Shown here one piece after another: positions 63,557 through 64,000 of a DNA stretch of 64,000 nt. Position numbers and translations under genes: made by a program. Numbering within the stretch: position 1 is the first letter of the stretch; each line of letters starts with the position of its first letter. The stretch comes from Bradyrhizobium centrolobii (GTDB lineage: Bacteria > Pseudomonadota > Alphaproteobacteria > Rhizobiales > Xanthobacteraceae). Where the stretch lies: assembly GCF_001641635.1 (NCBI RefSeq), contig NZ_LUUB01000022.1, positions 1 to 64,000 on the forward strand, read 5' to 3'. The notes under the pieces were generated by a model that was given only the letters and a program-made list of their open reading frames with translations, was not told the DNA's origin and searched no databases.

Positions 63557-63751
63557 TCAACCGAGGAACCAGAGGAACAATCGCACCAGCAGCAGCGTGA
63601 TGAAGTACACCCAGCCTGCCATCGCGATCAGCGCAACGCTGAAAAACGCGCCTTCGAATGCCCGCTCCCTGATCTTTGTAAGAGGGAGTGCCGCTCGCGC
63701 TTTTTGAAGCATCTCGGTCTTCTGATTGGCTCGTGTCGTTTGCGCGATCAT
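63557..63751 (-). CDS. 64-residue membrane protein
   Basis: From ATG 63751: an amphipathic Lys/Arg-rich N-terminal half (MIAQTTRANQKTEMLQKARA) and a C-terminal hydrophobic helix (FFSVALIAMAGWVYFITLLL, then VRLFLWFLG). ATG 63832 is an alternative start; neither has a convincing ribosome site. Part of a run of very small same-strand proteins at 62.2-63.8 kb. Function unknown. Confidence 0.5.
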   Translation of the reverse strand: MIAQTTRANQKTEMLQKARAALPLTKIRERAFEGAFFSVALIAMAGWVYFITLLLVRLFLWFLG

Positions 63752-64000
63752 AGCCGAACGAATTCGACGATCTCGTGACGACTCGTCTGAGGGAAGCGCA
63801 ACGCCATTCGTCGAGATCACCGCTGAATGCATGCGTCGCGCTGGATCAATTCTCGACCCGAGACGTTGCAGTGATCGCCGTAAAATCATTCGATCAACGT
63901 TGATTGTTGTTGATTTGCAGCGCGCGGCAATGACGTCGAACGGGACGCGCTCAGACTTGCATCAAACGCTCTGCACTCCACCGCAACGCCCGGCCCGTCG

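Noticed and set aside
1..64000. tRNA, rRNA, riboswitch, CRISPR or intact insertion sequence
   Set aside because: Reading through the intergenic regions showed none that could be supported; only an IS110-like fragment was found.

Overview
The window reads as one large exopolysaccharide (EPS) locus of an alphaproteobacterium. High GC, frequent GTG/TTG starts, repeated small secreted or membrane proteins and the gene set (gmd/fcl, ExoP-like kinase, ExoY-like transferase, ExoZ-like acyltransferases, ExoV-like pyruvyltransferase, ExsH-like RTX glycanase) point to the Bradyrhizobium/Nitrobacteraceae group. That placement is inference, since no rRNA or housekeeping marker is present. No tRNA, rRNA, CRISPR array or intact mobile element was seen.

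Layout. 1-2.1 kb (-): GDP-fucose pathway genes fcl (cut by the window edge) and gmd, followed upstream by a collapsed UDP-glucuronate 4-epimerase relic. 2.3-3.9 kb: small membrane and secreted proteins and one frameshifted gene. 4-9 kb (-): a 1659-residue RTX/GH16 glycanase. 9.3-16.3 kb (-): a tightly overlapping operon galE - small protein - GT2/methyltransferase/deacetylase fusion - GT2 - ABC exporter. 18-23.5 kb (+): GT4, GDP-mannose 3,5-epimerase-like protein, FkbM methyltransferase, GT2 and a Tat-type GH16 protein. 23.6-29.7 kb (-): pyruvyltransferase, GT2, Wzx-like flippase, GT14, acyltransferase. 30-38.4 kb: further glycosyltransferases, a Sec-type GH16, a Wzy-like polymerase and a second acyltransferase. 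38.6-45.6 kb (+): FkbH-like protein, MBOAT, SGNH-like protein, acyl carrier protein, VOC protein, secreted protein and epimerase. 46-50 kb: Wzc-like tyrosine kinase and Wza-like lipoprotein, convergent. 50.5-53.9 kb: secreted proteins and a second polymerase/ligase-like membrane protein. 54-64 kb: two paralogous PPP phosphatases, the ExoY-like initiating transferase, two paralogous small membrane proteins, a GH26-like glycosidase, a tamB 3' relic and a run of very small proteins.

How it fits together. The ExoY-like enzyme starts the repeat unit on undecaprenyl phosphate. About nine glycosyltransferases extend it from GDP-fucose, UDP-galactose and perhaps GDP-L-galactose. Wzx flips it, a Wzy-like protein polymerises it, and Wzc/Wza control length and export. 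The polymer appears heavily decorated (pyruvyl, O-acyl, O-methyl, possibly deacetylation). Four secreted glycosidases using apparently three export routes could trim or release it.

The most distinctive unit is the FkbH-MBOAT-SGNH-ACP-VOC operon at 38.6-44 kb. It looks like a dedicated carrier-protein-based route for adding an acyl group (perhaps glycerate-derived) to the polysaccharide. The GT2-methyltransferase-deacetylase fusion, whose domains resemble NodC/NodS/NodB activities, comes next.
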